Below, one piece after another: positions 46,080 through 54,427 of a stretch of DNA of 64,000 nt. How positions within the stretch are numbered: position 1 is the stretch's first letter; each line of letters starts with the position of its first letter. This stretch comes from an uncultured Alistipes sp. (GTDB lineage Bacteria; Bacteroidota; Bacteroidia; Bacteroidales; Rikenellaceae). Position numbers and translations under genes: made by a program. Where the stretch lies: contig CALLRW010000029.1 of the NCBI GenBank assembly GCA_938014215.1, positions 25,355-89,354 of the forward strand, read 5' to 3'. The notes beneath the pieces are model-generated. The model searched no databases. It was not told the DNA's origin and saw only the letters and a program-made list of their open reading frames with translations.

Positions 46080-46299
46080 CGTATCGTTGTTTTAGGTCAG
46101 GCATGGTTACGCAGGCACACAACCCGTCCGAATACCTCTCCGGAGGCATACAGACCGGGGTATTCCCCTTCGGATTGCAACGGGCCTCCGAATGGAGCGT
46201 CGGAAGAGAGCGAGCCGGAGGGTCCGCCCCCTCAATCACCCCTTCTGCATGCCGGAGGTTTTGTTCCCCCAATTACCCCTGGAGGTTCCGGTCTCCCAA

Positions 46300-47211
46300 T
46301 CACCCTTTCCGCTTATAGCGCGAGGGCGAGGTGCCCGTATGCTGTTTGAAGTATTTGCCGAAGAACGACTGTGTCGAGAAGTTCAGGTGGTAGGCGATCT
46401 CCTGGATGCTCATCCCCGAGTACTTCAGCAGCGCCTTGGCCTCCAGGATCACCGACTCGTCGATCCAGCGCGCCGCCGTCTTGCCGCTCACCTCCTTGAC
46501 CACCGACGAAAGGTATTTCGGCGTGATGTTCAGCTGTTTGGCATAGAAGCTAACGTTCCGTTCACGCTTGTTGTACTGCTGCAGCAGCGACATGAACTCA
46601 TCGAAAAGCACCTCGCAGCGCCCCTGCTTGGCCACCCCGGGCTGCTCGCGCTGGTTGATCTCCGTGATGATGTAGAAGGCCGTCGTGAAGAGCGTGCGGA
46701 TAATCTCGTGGCGGTAGCGCTCCTTGTTGCTGCGCAGCATCGTCTTGATCAGCTGGAACAGCTGCCGGATCTCGTCGACATCCTCCTGCGTCACCTCCAG
46801 CACCGGCGCCTTGCCGAAACGCATGTAGACCGGCAGCGAGGTCGACAGGTCGATCTGGATCTCGTTGACAAACGACTTGGAAAAGGCCAGCAGGTAGGCC
46901 GCCGCATTCGACGAACACTTCACCGTGCGGATGATCGAATCGGGGTTGAAAAAGACGATCGTATTAGGCCGAACGCTATAGTTCTGCATGTCGATCGAGA
47001 CGGTCGCCTCGCCCGCCATCATGATGATGGCCGTAAAGCCGTCGATCGTCGTCGGATAGTTCGCCGTGGTGTTCTTGTCGGCCGTCAGGGTCGTGATGAC
47101 CAGATCGTCCGAAAGGTAGAAGACATCGCTCATCTCCTTCTTGATCCGGGAGATCGAGACCTTGTGCAGCCCCTCCCGACCGCCGCGCGTCAACTTGCCG
47201 TTTTCCGCCAT
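46300..47211 (-). CDS. AraC-family transcriptional regulator
   Basis: 303 aa from MAENGKLTRGG; the frame extends to 47259, but the -7 box at 47229-47236 lies inside that extension, so I chose the shorter start. A cupin-like sensing domain (GFTAIIMMAGEATVSIDMQNYSVRPNTIVFF) precedes two helix-turn-helix motifs at the C-terminus (VSFYAKQLNITPKYLSSVVKEVSGK and SIQEIAYHLNFSTQSFFGKYFKQHTG). It is 220 bp upstream of, and co-directional with, the GH65 gene, which may be its target. Confidence 0.9.
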   Translation of the reverse strand: MAENGKLTRGGREGLHKVSISRIKKEMSDVFYLSDDLVITTLTADKNTTANYPTTIDGFTAIIMMAGEATVSIDMQNYSVRPNTIVFFNPDSIIRTVKCSSNAAAYLLAFSKSFVNEIQIDLSTSLPVYMRFGKAPVLEVTQEDVDEIRQLFQLIKTMLRSNKERYRHEIIRTLFTTAFYIITEINQREQPGVAKQGRCEVLFDEFMSLLQQYNKRERNVSFYAKQLNITPKYLSSVVKEVSGKTAARWIDESVILEAKALLKYSGMSIQEIAYHLNFSTQSFFGKYFKQHTGTSPSRYKRKG

Positions 47212-47228
47212 AACCTCGTGTTTTTTGA

Positions 47229-47236
47229 CAAAATTA
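47229..47236 (-). promoter_or_regulatory. -7 box of the AraC-family gene
   Basis: TAATTTTG on the reverse strand. Transcription would begin near 47222, 11 bp before the chosen start codon at 47211. Confidence 0.5.
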
Positions 47237-47417
47237 GCATTTACCCCGCAAAAACGCAAGCTGCGGATCGGAAAATCAGCAGTCAGGGTGGAAATGATAT
47301 AAAAATGGATTTATCCGGAAGTGTCCGTTCCATCCGGACGGCAACGTTCGTCCCGCTCGCGGTCCGGCCGTTGGTCCGTGTTCCGCCCCCCGCGGGTCAG
47401 CCTCCGGGAGCGTTCCG

Positions 47418-48290
47418 TCACTCCTCCCCGCGGCGCGGGCACATCACCCGAAGCCCTCCGGCCACACACTCGATGTGCAGCGGAAACTCGGCTCCCGGCT
47501 GTCCGTCGACATCCGTCGGCTCGTTGACCGTCGACTGGATGTCGATCCGCCGCGCCCGCAGATGCCGCACGATCTTCGGATTGCCCCCGAGCAGGTACTG
47601 GCCCATGGCCAGCGTCGAGCGGAAGAGGTCCTTCTTCTCGAGCAGGATGCAGTCGAACAGCCCGTCGCGGATCGACGAAGTGCGCGCCAGACGGAATCCG
47701 CCGGCCGTCTCGCCGTTGAAGATCAGCACCATCAGCGACCGCAGGTCGAAATGCTCGCCGTCGGCCACGATCTCCAGCGGCACGGCATGGATCGTGCGGA
47801 ACTCCTTGACTCCCTCGATGATGTAGGCCAGTTTGCCGATGCGGTGCTTGCGCGCATTGGGCGTCCGCTGCGAGGTGGTCGTGAAGATGCCGAACGAGAA
47901 GATGTTGACGAACCACAGGTCGTTGACCCGCCCCACATCGACCCGGTCGATGCTTCCCGAGGCGATCTGGCGCGCCGCCACCAGCAGTTCGTTCGACATG
48001 CCGAGCGCCCCGGCAAAGTCGTTCGCCGTACCGGCCGGGATCACCCCGATCGGGATATCGAGCCCCTTGCGCTTCATGGCGTTGACCGCAAAGTTGACCG
48101 TGCCGTCGCCCCCGGCCACCACCATCAGATCGACCGTCTCGTGTCCGTCGAAGGGGTTGACATTGAAATCGATCGGCTGCGGGATCACCTCGTAGCCGTT
48201 CGTGCGGAAGATCTCGTCGATCTGCTCGGCTTCGCGGGCGACGCGTCCCCGGCCCGACTCGGGATTATAGAGAAAGACTGCGGTTTTCAT
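47418..48290 (-). CDS. YegS/BmrU-family lipid kinase
   Basis: 290 aa. Diacylglycerol-kinase catalytic motifs are FLYNPESGRG at the N-terminus, VVAGGDGTVNFAVNAM (nucleotide-binding GGDGT) and GVIPAGTANDFAGALG. The C-terminal beta-sandwich contains FNGETAGGFRLA and DGLFDCILLEK. It phosphorylates a lipid such as diacylglycerol, a sphingoid base or undecaprenol. In this lineage a sphingolipid or sulfonolipid substrate is worth considering but is not shown. It lies 43 bp after apbE and is probably co-transcribed with it. Confidence 0.9.
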   Translation of the reverse strand: MKTAVFLYNPESGRGRVAREAEQIDEIFRTNGYEVIPQPIDFNVNPFDGHETVDLMVVAGGDGTVNFAVNAMKRKGLDIPIGVIPAGTANDFAGALGMSNELLVAARQIASGSIDRVDVGRVNDLWFVNIFSFGIFTTTSQRTPNARKHRIGKLAYIIEGVKEFRTIHAVPLEIVADGEHFDLRSLMVLIFNGETAGGFRLARTSSIRDGLFDCILLEKKDLFRSTLAMGQYLLGGNPKIVRHLRARRIDIQSTVNEPTDVDGQPGAEFPLHIECVAGGLRVMCPRRGEE

Positions 48291-48332
48291 AGATCAGGGA
48301 TGGTTCTTAGGGAGGTTTTCACGCCGGGAAGG

Positions 48333-49343
48333 CTACTCCATGATCAGGGGCTGCATCGCCGGCGAGACATACTCCTCGTAGGCGTCGCCCTCACCGGCCA
48401 GGATGAAGTAGACCTTCACTCCGGGCATCCGGTCGACGGCCGCCCGGGCATCGTCGGCCCCCATGGCCAGGAACATCGTCCCCAGCGCATCGGCCTCGGC
48501 GCACGTCGGCGCCACGACCGTCACCGAAAGCAGCCGCGACAGCACGCTGCGTCCCGTCCGCGGATCGATCGTATGGGCCACCTTGTTGCCGTCGGCATCG
48601 AGGTAGAAGCGGCGGTAGTTGCCCGACGTGGCCAGCCCCCCTTCGGAGAGCTGGATCCGCCGCTGAAGGTAGTCGCCGTCGGTCATGTTGCCGTCGAAGG
48701 GGGTCTCGACCCCGATGCGCCACGGATTGCCCTGGCGGTTGACGCCCCGGCAGCGGACCTCGCCGCCAATGTCGACGATGTAGTTCTCGGCCCCGAAGCG
48801 CTCGACCAGCCCGGCCAGCAGATCGACCGTATAGCCCTTGGCCACGGAGTTGAAGTCCAGCTGCACGCGCGGATCGTTCTTCACCAGGCGGTTGCCCTCG
48901 ATATGGACCTTGTCGCGGCCGACGAAGGCGAGGATCGAATCGATGTTGGGATGCTCCTGGGCCTCCTTTCCGGCAAAGCCCCACGCCTCGACCAGCGGCT
49001 TGACCGTCACGTCGTAACGGCCGTCGCTCAGCGCGCCGATGCTGTCGGCCAGGCGGAGGTTGAAGGCGATATGGCGGTCGACCGTATCGGTTTCGTTGCG
49101 GTTCAGACGGCTCAGCAGCGAATGCTCGTCGAAGATCGACATCGAGGCCTTGGCCTCACGGTCGAGCTCCATCACCGCGGCGTAGAGCTCCCCGGAGGAG
49201 ACTCCCCGCACGTCGGCCACCACGTGGAGCGTCGTGCCGAGCATCACCCCGTCGACGGTCGTATAGTCGGGCCGGTTCGTGCATGCCGCGAGCAGCCCCG
49301 CCACCACCACGGCCATCAGGCCGTAAAGTCGTCTGTTTCTCAT
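48333..49343 (-). CDS. apbE: FAD:protein FMN transferase ApbE (lipoprotein)
   Basis: 336 aa from MRNRRLYGLMAVVVAG; the Met at 49364 overlaps the -7 box. The lipobox LLAAC places the lipidated Cys at residue 21. ApbE motifs are VMLGTTLHVVAD, ALSDGRYDVTVKPLVEAWG, LDFNSVAKGYTVD, GGLATSGNYRRFY and HTIDPRTGRS. The enzyme attaches FMN to Thr residues of subunits such as NqrB/NqrC or RnfG in the periplasm. Confidence 0.93.
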   Translation of the reverse strand: MRNRRLYGLMAVVVAGLLAACTNRPDYTTVDGVMLGTTLHVVADVRGVSSGELYAAVMELDREAKASMSIFDEHSLLSRLNRNETDTVDRHIAFNLRLADSIGALSDGRYDVTVKPLVEAWGFAGKEAQEHPNIDSILAFVGRDKVHIEGNRLVKNDPRVQLDFNSVAKGYTVDLLAGLVERFGAENYIVDIGGEVRCRGVNRQGNPWRIGVETPFDGNMTDGDYLQRRIQLSEGGLATSGNYRRFYLDADGNKVAHTIDPRTGRSVLSRLLSVTVVAPTCAEADALGTMFLAMGADDARAAVDRMPGVKVYFILAGEGDAYEEYVSPAMQPLIME

Positions 49344-49363
49344 AATTCCCATGGGTTTCGGCA

Positions 49364-49371
49364 CAAAAATA
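49364..49371 (-). promoter_or_regulatory. -7 box of apbE
   Basis: TATTTTTG on the reverse strand, 21 bp before the start codon at 49343. Confidence 0.55.
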
Positions 49372-49455
49372 CGATTTTCCCCGCGAACTTTTCATTTTTC
49401 ACCCGAAAAGACGAATAATTTTTGACTTTTCATTCCTAAATCATAATTATATTCG

Positions 49456-49463
49456 TACCTTTG
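49456..49463 (+). promoter_or_regulatory. -7 box of rpsO
   Basis: TACCTTTG, exact consensus, 72 bp before the rpsO ATG. The preceding stretch is AT-rich. The leader (49470-49534) folds into at least one hairpin, AACGC-TCTG-GCGTT (49465-49479). Confidence 0.68.
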
Positions 49464-49534
49464 CCGAACGCTCTGGCGTTATCCACGGTAAGGGGGATGC
49501 GTCGTAGAGTGGAACTTAAATAAACTTACAGAAA

Positions 49535-49807
49535 ATGGCTTATTTAACAGCTGAGAAAAAGCAGGAGCTTTTTGGCCAGTACGGCAAGTCTAACACCGAT
49601 ACGGGTTCGCCCGAGAGCCAGATCGCGTTGTTTTCGTACCGTATCAACCACCTTACTGAACACCTCAAGAACAACCGGCACGACTTCGGTACCCAGCGCG
49701 CCCTGCTGCGCCTGGTAGGTAAGCGCCGCCAGTTGCTGGAGTACCTCAAGGAGGTCGACATCGAGCGCTACCGCGCCATCGTCAAGACGCTCAATCTCCG
49801 CAAGTAA
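49535..49807 (+). CDS. rpsO: 30S ribosomal protein S15
   Basis: 90 aa, the exact usual length. Landmarks are DTGSPESQIALFSYRINHLTEHLKNNRHDFGTQRALLRLVGKRRQLLEYL, the S15 helix pair that binds 16S rRNA. It precedes pnp, as in most bacteria. The structured leader suggests self-regulation by S15. Confidence 0.98.
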   Translation: MAYLTAEKKQELFGQYGKSNTDTGSPESQIALFSYRINHLTEHLKNNRHDFGTQRALLRLVGKRRQLLEYLKEVDIERYRAIVKTLNLRK

Positions 49808-49819
49808 TCCCGAGGTTAG

Positions 49820-49857
49820 AAATGAGGGCAATTCCCGCAAGGGGTTGCCTTCATTTT
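49820..49857 (+). terminator. Hairpin between rpsO and pnp
   Basis: AATGAGGGCAA pairs with TTGCCTTCATT (one G-T pair) around TTCCCGCAAGGGG, then TTCTTG. It is a partial terminator or a processing site in the rpsO-pnp transcript. Confidence 0.6.
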
Positions 49858-49897
49858 CTTGCGAACGACAATCGAAACATCATAGGTTAATTTTTTT

Positions 49898-52132
49898 ATG
49901 GAAGAAAAGAAGCTGTACAACGCAGTCCGCAAGATCATCACCCTGGCCGACGGTCGCCAGATCGAGATCGAAACGGGCAAGCTGGCCAAACAGGCCGACG
50001 GCGCCGTGGTCGTCAAGATGGGCGACACGATGCTGCTCGGTACGGTCGTGGCCGCAAAGGATGCAAAACCCGACACCGATTTCATGCCGCTCCAGGTCGA
50101 GTACAAGGAGAAGTACGCCGCCTGCGGCCGCTACCCCGGAGGCTTCATGAAGCGCGAAGGCAAGGCCAACGACAGTGAAATCCTCGTGGCCCGTCTGATC
50201 GACCGCGCCCTCCGCCCCCTGTTCCCCGCAGACTACCACGCCGAAGTGTACGTTACCGTTAACCTCATCTCGGCAGACAAGGATATTCAGCCCGATGCCC
50301 TGGCCGGCCTGGCCGCCTCGGCTGCCCTCGCCGTTTCGGACATCCCGTTCGGAGGCCCGATCTCCGAGGTGCGCGTCGTCCGCAAGAACGGCCAGTACGC
50401 CATCAACCCCAACTTCTCGGAGATGCCCGAGTGCGACCTCGACATCATGGTCGGCGGTACGATCGACAACATCCTCATGGTCGAGGGTGAGATGAAGGAG
50501 GTTTCCGAGGAGGTCATGCTCGGCGCCATCAAGTTCGCCCACGAGGAGATCAAGAAGCAGTGCGCCGTACAGATCGAACTCTCGAAGGAGCTCGGCAAGG
50601 ATGTAAAACGCACCTACTGCCACGAGGTCAACGACGAGGAGCTCCGTCAGACGATCATCAAGGAGCTCTACGACAAGGCCTACGCCATCGCCACGAGCGG
50701 CACGATGAAGCACGAGCGCGAGGACCTCTTCAACGCCCTGGAGGCCGAGTTCGCCTCGCGTTATACGGAGGAGGAGCTCGTCGAGAAGGCCCCGCTGATC
50801 CACAAGTATTTCCACGACGACGTGCTGAAGAAGGCCATGCGCAACATGATCCTCGACGAGGGCAAGCGTCTCGACGGCCGCCGTACGGACGAGATCCGTC
50901 CCATCTGGTGCGAAGTGGGCTACCTGCCCGCCGCCCACGGTTCGGCCATCTTCACCCGCGGCGAAACCCAGGCCCTGGCTACGGTCACCCTCGGTACGAA
51001 ACTCGACGAAAAGGTCAAGGACGAGGTGCTCGTGCAGGGCACCGAGCAGTTCGTGCTCCACTACAACTTCCCGCCCTTCTCGACCGGCGAGGCAAAGGCC
51101 GCCCGCGGTCTGTCGCGTCGTGAGATCGGCCACGGCCACCTCGCATGGCGCGCCCTGAAGCCGATGATCCCGCTGGGCGAGGAGAACCCCTATGCCGTGC
51201 GTGTCGTTTCGGACATCCTCGAGTCGAACGGCTCGTCGTCGATGGCCACGGTCTGCGCCGGTACGCTCGCCCTGATGGATGCCGGCGTGAAGATCAAGAA
51301 GCCCGTATCGGGTATCGCCATGGGTCTGATCACCGACTCGACGACCGGCAAGTGGGCCGTCCTCTCCGATATCCTCGGCGATGAGGACCACCTCGGCGAC
51401 ATGGACTTCAAGGTAACCGGTACGCGCGACGGCATCACCGCCACGCAGATGGATATCAAGGTCGACGGTCTGTCGTACGAAGTCCTCGCCAAAGCCCTCG
51501 AGCAGGCTCGTCAGGGACGCATGCACATCCTCGACAAGATCACCGAGTGCATCGCCGAGCCGAGAGCCGACTACAAGCCCTGCGTGCCGCGCATCGTACA
51601 GATCACCATCCCGCAGGATATGATCGGTCCGGTCATCGGCCCCGGCGGAAAGGTTATCCAGGATATCCAGAAGACCACCAACACGACCATCACCATCACC
51701 GAGGTCGACAACAAGGGTATCGTCGACATCTTCGGCGTGGACAAGGCCGCCCTCGACGGTGCTCTGGCCCGCATCAAGGCCATCGTGGCAATCCCCGAGG
51801 TGGGCGAGACCTATCACGGCAAGATCCGCTCGATTGTCGCATTTGGCGCCTTCGTCGAGATCATGCCCGGCAAGGACGCCCTGCTCCATATCTCCGAAAT
51901 CGACTACAAGCGTTTCGAAACCATGGAGGAGACCGGCCTGAAGGAGGGCGACGAAATCGACGTCAAGCTCATCGGCGTGGATCCCAAGACCAACAAGCTC
52001 AAGTTGTCGCGTAAGGCACTGCTGCCCAAGCCCGAAGGCTATGTCGAGCGCGAACGCCGTCCGCGTCCCGAACGGGGTGAGCGTGGCGAACGCCGCGAAC
52101 GTCGCGACCACCACGATCACAAGGAAGCCTAA
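49898..52132 (+). CDS. pnp: Polyribonucleotide nucleotidyltransferase
   Basis: 744 aa. Two RNase PH domains (first GRQIEIETGKLAKQADGAVVV; second RPIWCEVGYLPAAHGSAIFTRGETQALATVTLGT) flank an alpha-helical domain. They are followed by a KH domain (RIVQITIPQDMIGPVIGPGG) and an S1 domain (GKIRSIVAFGAFVEIMPGKDALLHISEI). The short C-terminal tail is rich in Arg, Glu and His. It degrades RNA 3' to 5' by phosphorolysis. Downstream of rpsO in the conserved order. Confidence 0.98.
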   Translation: MEEKKLYNAVRKIITLADGRQIEIETGKLAKQADGAVVVKMGDTMLLGTVVAAKDAKPDTDFMPLQVEYKEKYAACGRYPGGFMKREGKANDSEILVARLIDRALRPLFPADYHAEVYVTVNLISADKDIQPDALAGLAASAALAVSDIPFGGPISEVRVVRKNGQYAINPNFSEMPECDLDIMVGGTIDNILMVEGEMKEVSEEVMLGAIKFAHEEIKKQCAVQIELSKELGKDVKRTYCHEVNDEELRQTIIKELYDKAYAIATSGTMKHEREDLFNALEAEFASRYTEEELVEKAPLIHKYFHDDVLKKAMRNMILDEGKRLDGRRTDEIRPIWCEVGYLPAAHGSAIFTRGETQALATVTLGTKLDEKVKDEVLVQGTEQFVLHYNFPPFSTGEAKAARGLSRREIGHGHLAWRALKPMIPLGEENPYAVRVVSDILESNGSSSMATVCAGTLALMDAGVKIKKPVSGIAMGLITDSTTGKWAVLSDILGDEDHLGDMDFKVTGTRDGITATQMDIKVDGLSYEVLAKALEQARQGRMHILDKITECIAEPRADYKPCVPRIVQITIPQDMIGPVIGPGGKVIQDIQKTTNTTITITEVDNKGIVDIFGVDKAALDGALARIKAIVAIPEVGETYHGKIRSIVAFGAFVEIMPGKDALLHISEIDYKRFETMEETGLKEGDEIDVKLIGVDPKTNKLKLSRKALLPKPEGYVERERRPRPERGERGERRERRDHHDHKEA

Positions 52133-52149
52133 GATGTTTGTATCGTAAT

Positions 52150-52189
52150 ATTTCGGACGGAAAATTATTGCTAATTTCCGTCCGGAATA
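52150..52189 (+). terminator. Hairpin after pnp
   Basis: CGGACGGAAAATTA pairs with TAATTTCCGTCCG with one bulged A around a 4-nt loop. No T-run follows, so it may act as a 3'-end stabiliser as much as a terminator. Confidence 0.6.
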
Positions 52190-52212
52190 TTGCATAATTT
52201 GTCGGAGTTTCC

Positions 52213-52220
52213 TATATTTG
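52213..52220 (+). promoter_or_regulatory. -7 box for the OmpA/TPR-like lipoprotein gene
   Basis: TATATTTG, exact consensus. A transcript from here would have a leader of about 370 nt, most of it purine-rich. A TTTG at 52198-52201 is too close for a standard -33 element. Confidence 0.5.
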
Positions 52221-52310
52221 CGATGTTCTCGGTCGAGTGTAAACCGGTAAGAGCGAGCAGAGAAAGGAGGACGATGAATGAAGAGTGCATGGATTGAACC
52301 GATGGCCACC

Positions 52311-52452
52311 GGAGTGAAAGGGGGCAAAGGGAGCGAAAGAAAGTGAGAGAGAGCAAGAGAGGGTAAGGCAAGAGAGACAAGAGAAAGAGGAGAAAGAGAG
52401 GCGGAGAGGCGGAGAAGAAAGAGGTGCGAAAAGAGCGAGAGGAGCGAATGGA
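52311..52452. repeat. Polypurine tract upstream of the lipoprotein gene
   Basis: About 140 bp of nearly pure A/G on the top strand (GAGAAAGAGGAGAAAGAGAGGCGG-like) without an exact repeat unit. It is probably transcribed as leader RNA. Confidence 0.85.
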
Positions 52453-52599
52453 ACACCTGCAGAACCGAGATCGCCACAGCGCCTGACTTACCCGAATTCC
52501 CGATCATGATCCAACCGCGCGGGATGAAGCCAAACACGACTTCTCCATATATATAAGAAACAAGGCAAACACAAATAAACAACTCTAACTTTTCCTATT

Positions 52600-54330
52600 A
52601 TGAAAAACATCATGAGATTGAGCGTTGTGCTCGTTGCTGCCGCTCTGGCATTCACGAGCTGTAACTGCTTCAAGAAGATGGCCCAGAATCGGGACGACAT
52701 CAAATTGACGGTGACCCCCGAGATCCTGACGCTGAACAACGGCATCGTTGCCGCTGACATCAATGTCACCTTCCCGCAGGAGTACTTCAACAAGAAGGCT
52801 GTCATCAAGGTTACCCCCGTTATCGTATTCGAGGGTGGCGAGGTAGCCGGTACGACCAAATACTATCAGGGCTCGAAAGTCGACGAGAACTATGCTGTTG
52901 TTGACAAGGTCAACGGCGGTAACTTCACCCAGCACGTCGAGTTCGCCTACGATCCCCGCATGGATCAGTGCGAACTGCAGCTCCGCGCCGAAATCAAGTG
53001 CCCGAAGGGCAAGTGCAAGGAGTTCACGCTCGTAAACCTGAACACCGGTGCCATCCCCACCAAGGAGGAGGCTGCCATCCTGGCCGGCAACGACGCTGAG
53101 GCCAAGGCCGCTCTCGCCCGCAAGTTCGGTCTGACGGTTGCCTACGGTCTGAACACCCTGCAGAAGGATCTCAAGTACGGTGACCTGATGGAGGAGATGA
53201 ACAACGACTACAAGAAGGTGACCACCGTTGTCGACAAGACCGATCTGCTCTATGCTATCAACTCGTCGGTCGTAACGAAGAAGAACGAGAAGAACGCCAA
53301 CCTCGACGCCTTCAAGGCCAACGTCGATGAGAACCTGCAGAACGACCGCGCTACCCAGAACATCGCCGTGAAGGGTTACGCTTCGCCCGATGGTCCGGAG
53401 AAGTTCAACGACAAGCTGTCGAAGGCTCGTAGCGAGTCCAGCCAGAAGGTCGTTGCCAAGCTGCTCAAGGATGCCGGTCTGGAGATCGACGCCGCTGCCT
53501 ACGGTGAGGACTGGGACGGCTTCAAGGAGCTCGTTGAGAAGTCCAACATCCAGGACAAGAACCTCATTCTCCAGGTCCTCAGCCTCTACAACTCGCCCGC
53601 AGAGCGTGAGGCTCAGATCAAGAACATGTCGTCGGTATTCGAGGAGCTCAAGGAGGACATCCTGCCCGAGCTGCGTCGCTCGCAGATCGTTAACAGCACC
53701 GACCTCCAGGGCCTGACCGATGCCGAAATCATGGAGGCTTACCGCAACGGTGGCGAACTGACCGCCGAGCACTACCTCTATGCCGCTCAGGTGCTCACGA
53801 CCGATCCCGCCGAGCAGGTGGAGATCCTGACCGCCGCTTCGAAGAAGTTCAACGACGCCCGCGTTTGGAACAACCTCGGTGTTGCCCAGACCAAGGTAGG
53901 TGACAAGGCTGCCGCCCTCGAGTCGTTCAAGAAGGCTGCCAAGCTCGATTCGTCGAAGGAGCTCAACAAGAACCTGCTGCTGGCCAACCTCGCCAACGGC
54001 AACACCGCCGAGGCCAAGAAGTATGCTGCTGCCGCCGACAACGAGTCGAAGGCTGCCATGGCTGCTGCCGAGGGTGACTACAAGGCCGCTGCCAAGGGTC
54101 TGACGGGCTTCAACGAGGCCATCGCCCTGATCCAGTCGAACGACCTGGCAGGTGCCAAGAAGGCCATCGCAAAGGACAACTCCGCCGAGGCTGACTACCT
54201 GCGTGCCGTCATCGCCGCCAAGGAAGGCGACCTGAAGACCGCTGCCGCTCAGCTCAAGAGCGCTACCTCGAAGAACCCCGAGCTGGCCAAGAAGGCTGAG
54301 AAGGATGTAAACCTCAAGGCGCTGAAATAA
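52600..54330 (+). CDS. OmpA/TPR-like lipoprotein
   Basis: 576 aa. The signal peptide ends FTSCNCF, a lipobox with Cys at about residue 21. The N-terminal third is a beta-rich domain (LTVTPEILTLNNGIVAADINVTFP). The middle has an OmpA-like peptidoglycan-binding motif (NIAVKGYASPDGPEKFNDKLSKARSE). The C-terminal 200 residues are TPR-like helices that turn Ala/Lys-rich (AKTVGDKAAALESFKKAAK-like units). Such proteins occur widely in Bacteroidales at high copy and are thought to tether the outer membrane to peptidoglycan. The codon choice is strongly biased (for example GAG, AAG, GCC and CTG predominate), as in highly expressed genes. Confidence 0.82.
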   Translation: MKNIMRLSVVLVAAALAFTSCNCFKKMAQNRDDIKLTVTPEILTLNNGIVAADINVTFPQEYFNKKAVIKVTPVIVFEGGEVAGTTKYYQGSKVDENYAVVDKVNGGNFTQHVEFAYDPRMDQCELQLRAEIKCPKGKCKEFTLVNLNTGAIPTKEEAAILAGNDAEAKAALARKFGLTVAYGLNTLQKDLKYGDLMEEMNNDYKKVTTVVDKTDLLYAINSSVVTKKNEKNANLDAFKANVDENLQNDRATQNIAVKGYASPDGPEKFNDKLSKARSESSQKVVAKLLKDAGLEIDAAAYGEDWDGFKELVEKSNIQDKNLILQVLSLYNSPAEREAQIKNMSSVFEELKEDILPELRRSQIVNSTDLQGLTDAEIMEAYRNGGELTAEHYLYAAQVLTTDPAEQVEILTAASKKFNDARVWNNLGVAQTKVGDKAAALESFKKAAKLDSSKELNKNLLLANLANGNTAEAKKYAAAADNESKAAMAAAEGDYKAAAKGLTGFNEAIALIQSNDLAGAKKAIAKDNSAEADYLRAVIAAKEGDLKTAAAQLKSATSKNPELAKKAEKDVNLKALK

Positions 54331-54354
54331 GCAAACGCCAAGGTTTGAAAAGGG

Positions 54355-54383
54355 CCCGGATCGATTGATCCGGGCTTTTTTTT
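54355..54383 (+). terminator. Terminator of the OmpA/TPR-like lipoprotein gene
   Basis: Perfect CCCGGATC-GATT-GATCCGGG hairpin followed by eight T residues. The T-run ends in TTTG and doubles as the -33 element of the next promoter. Confidence 0.93.
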
Positions 54384-54411
54384 GCCGATCGGAATAATTT
54401 TCCTATTTTTG
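54381..54411 (+). promoter_or_regulatory. Promoter of deoC (-33 and -7 boxes)
   Basis: TTTG at 54381-54384 and TATTTTTG at 54404-54411 are separated by exactly 19 bp, the textbook Bacteroidetes arrangement. Transcription would start near 54418, 10 bp before the deoC ATG. Confidence 0.8.
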
Positions 54412-54427
54412 TGCAAAACCGTTAAGT

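Larger units (their letters stand above)
52133..52599. other. 467-bp gene-free region after pnp
   Basis: Contains the pnp hairpin, a promoter candidate at 52213-52220 and a purine-rich tract (52311-52452). No gene was found. Confidence 0.7.

Noticed and set aside
43839..46349. An 836-codon forward frame opposite the GH65 gene
   Set aside because: The GH65 enzyme is clear on the reverse strand with a signal peptide and catalytic motif. The forward frame is Arg/Gly/Asp-rich shadow.
49880..52582. A 900-codon reverse-strand frame opposite pnp
   Set aside because: pnp is certain in the forward direction; the antisense frame has no recognisable domain.
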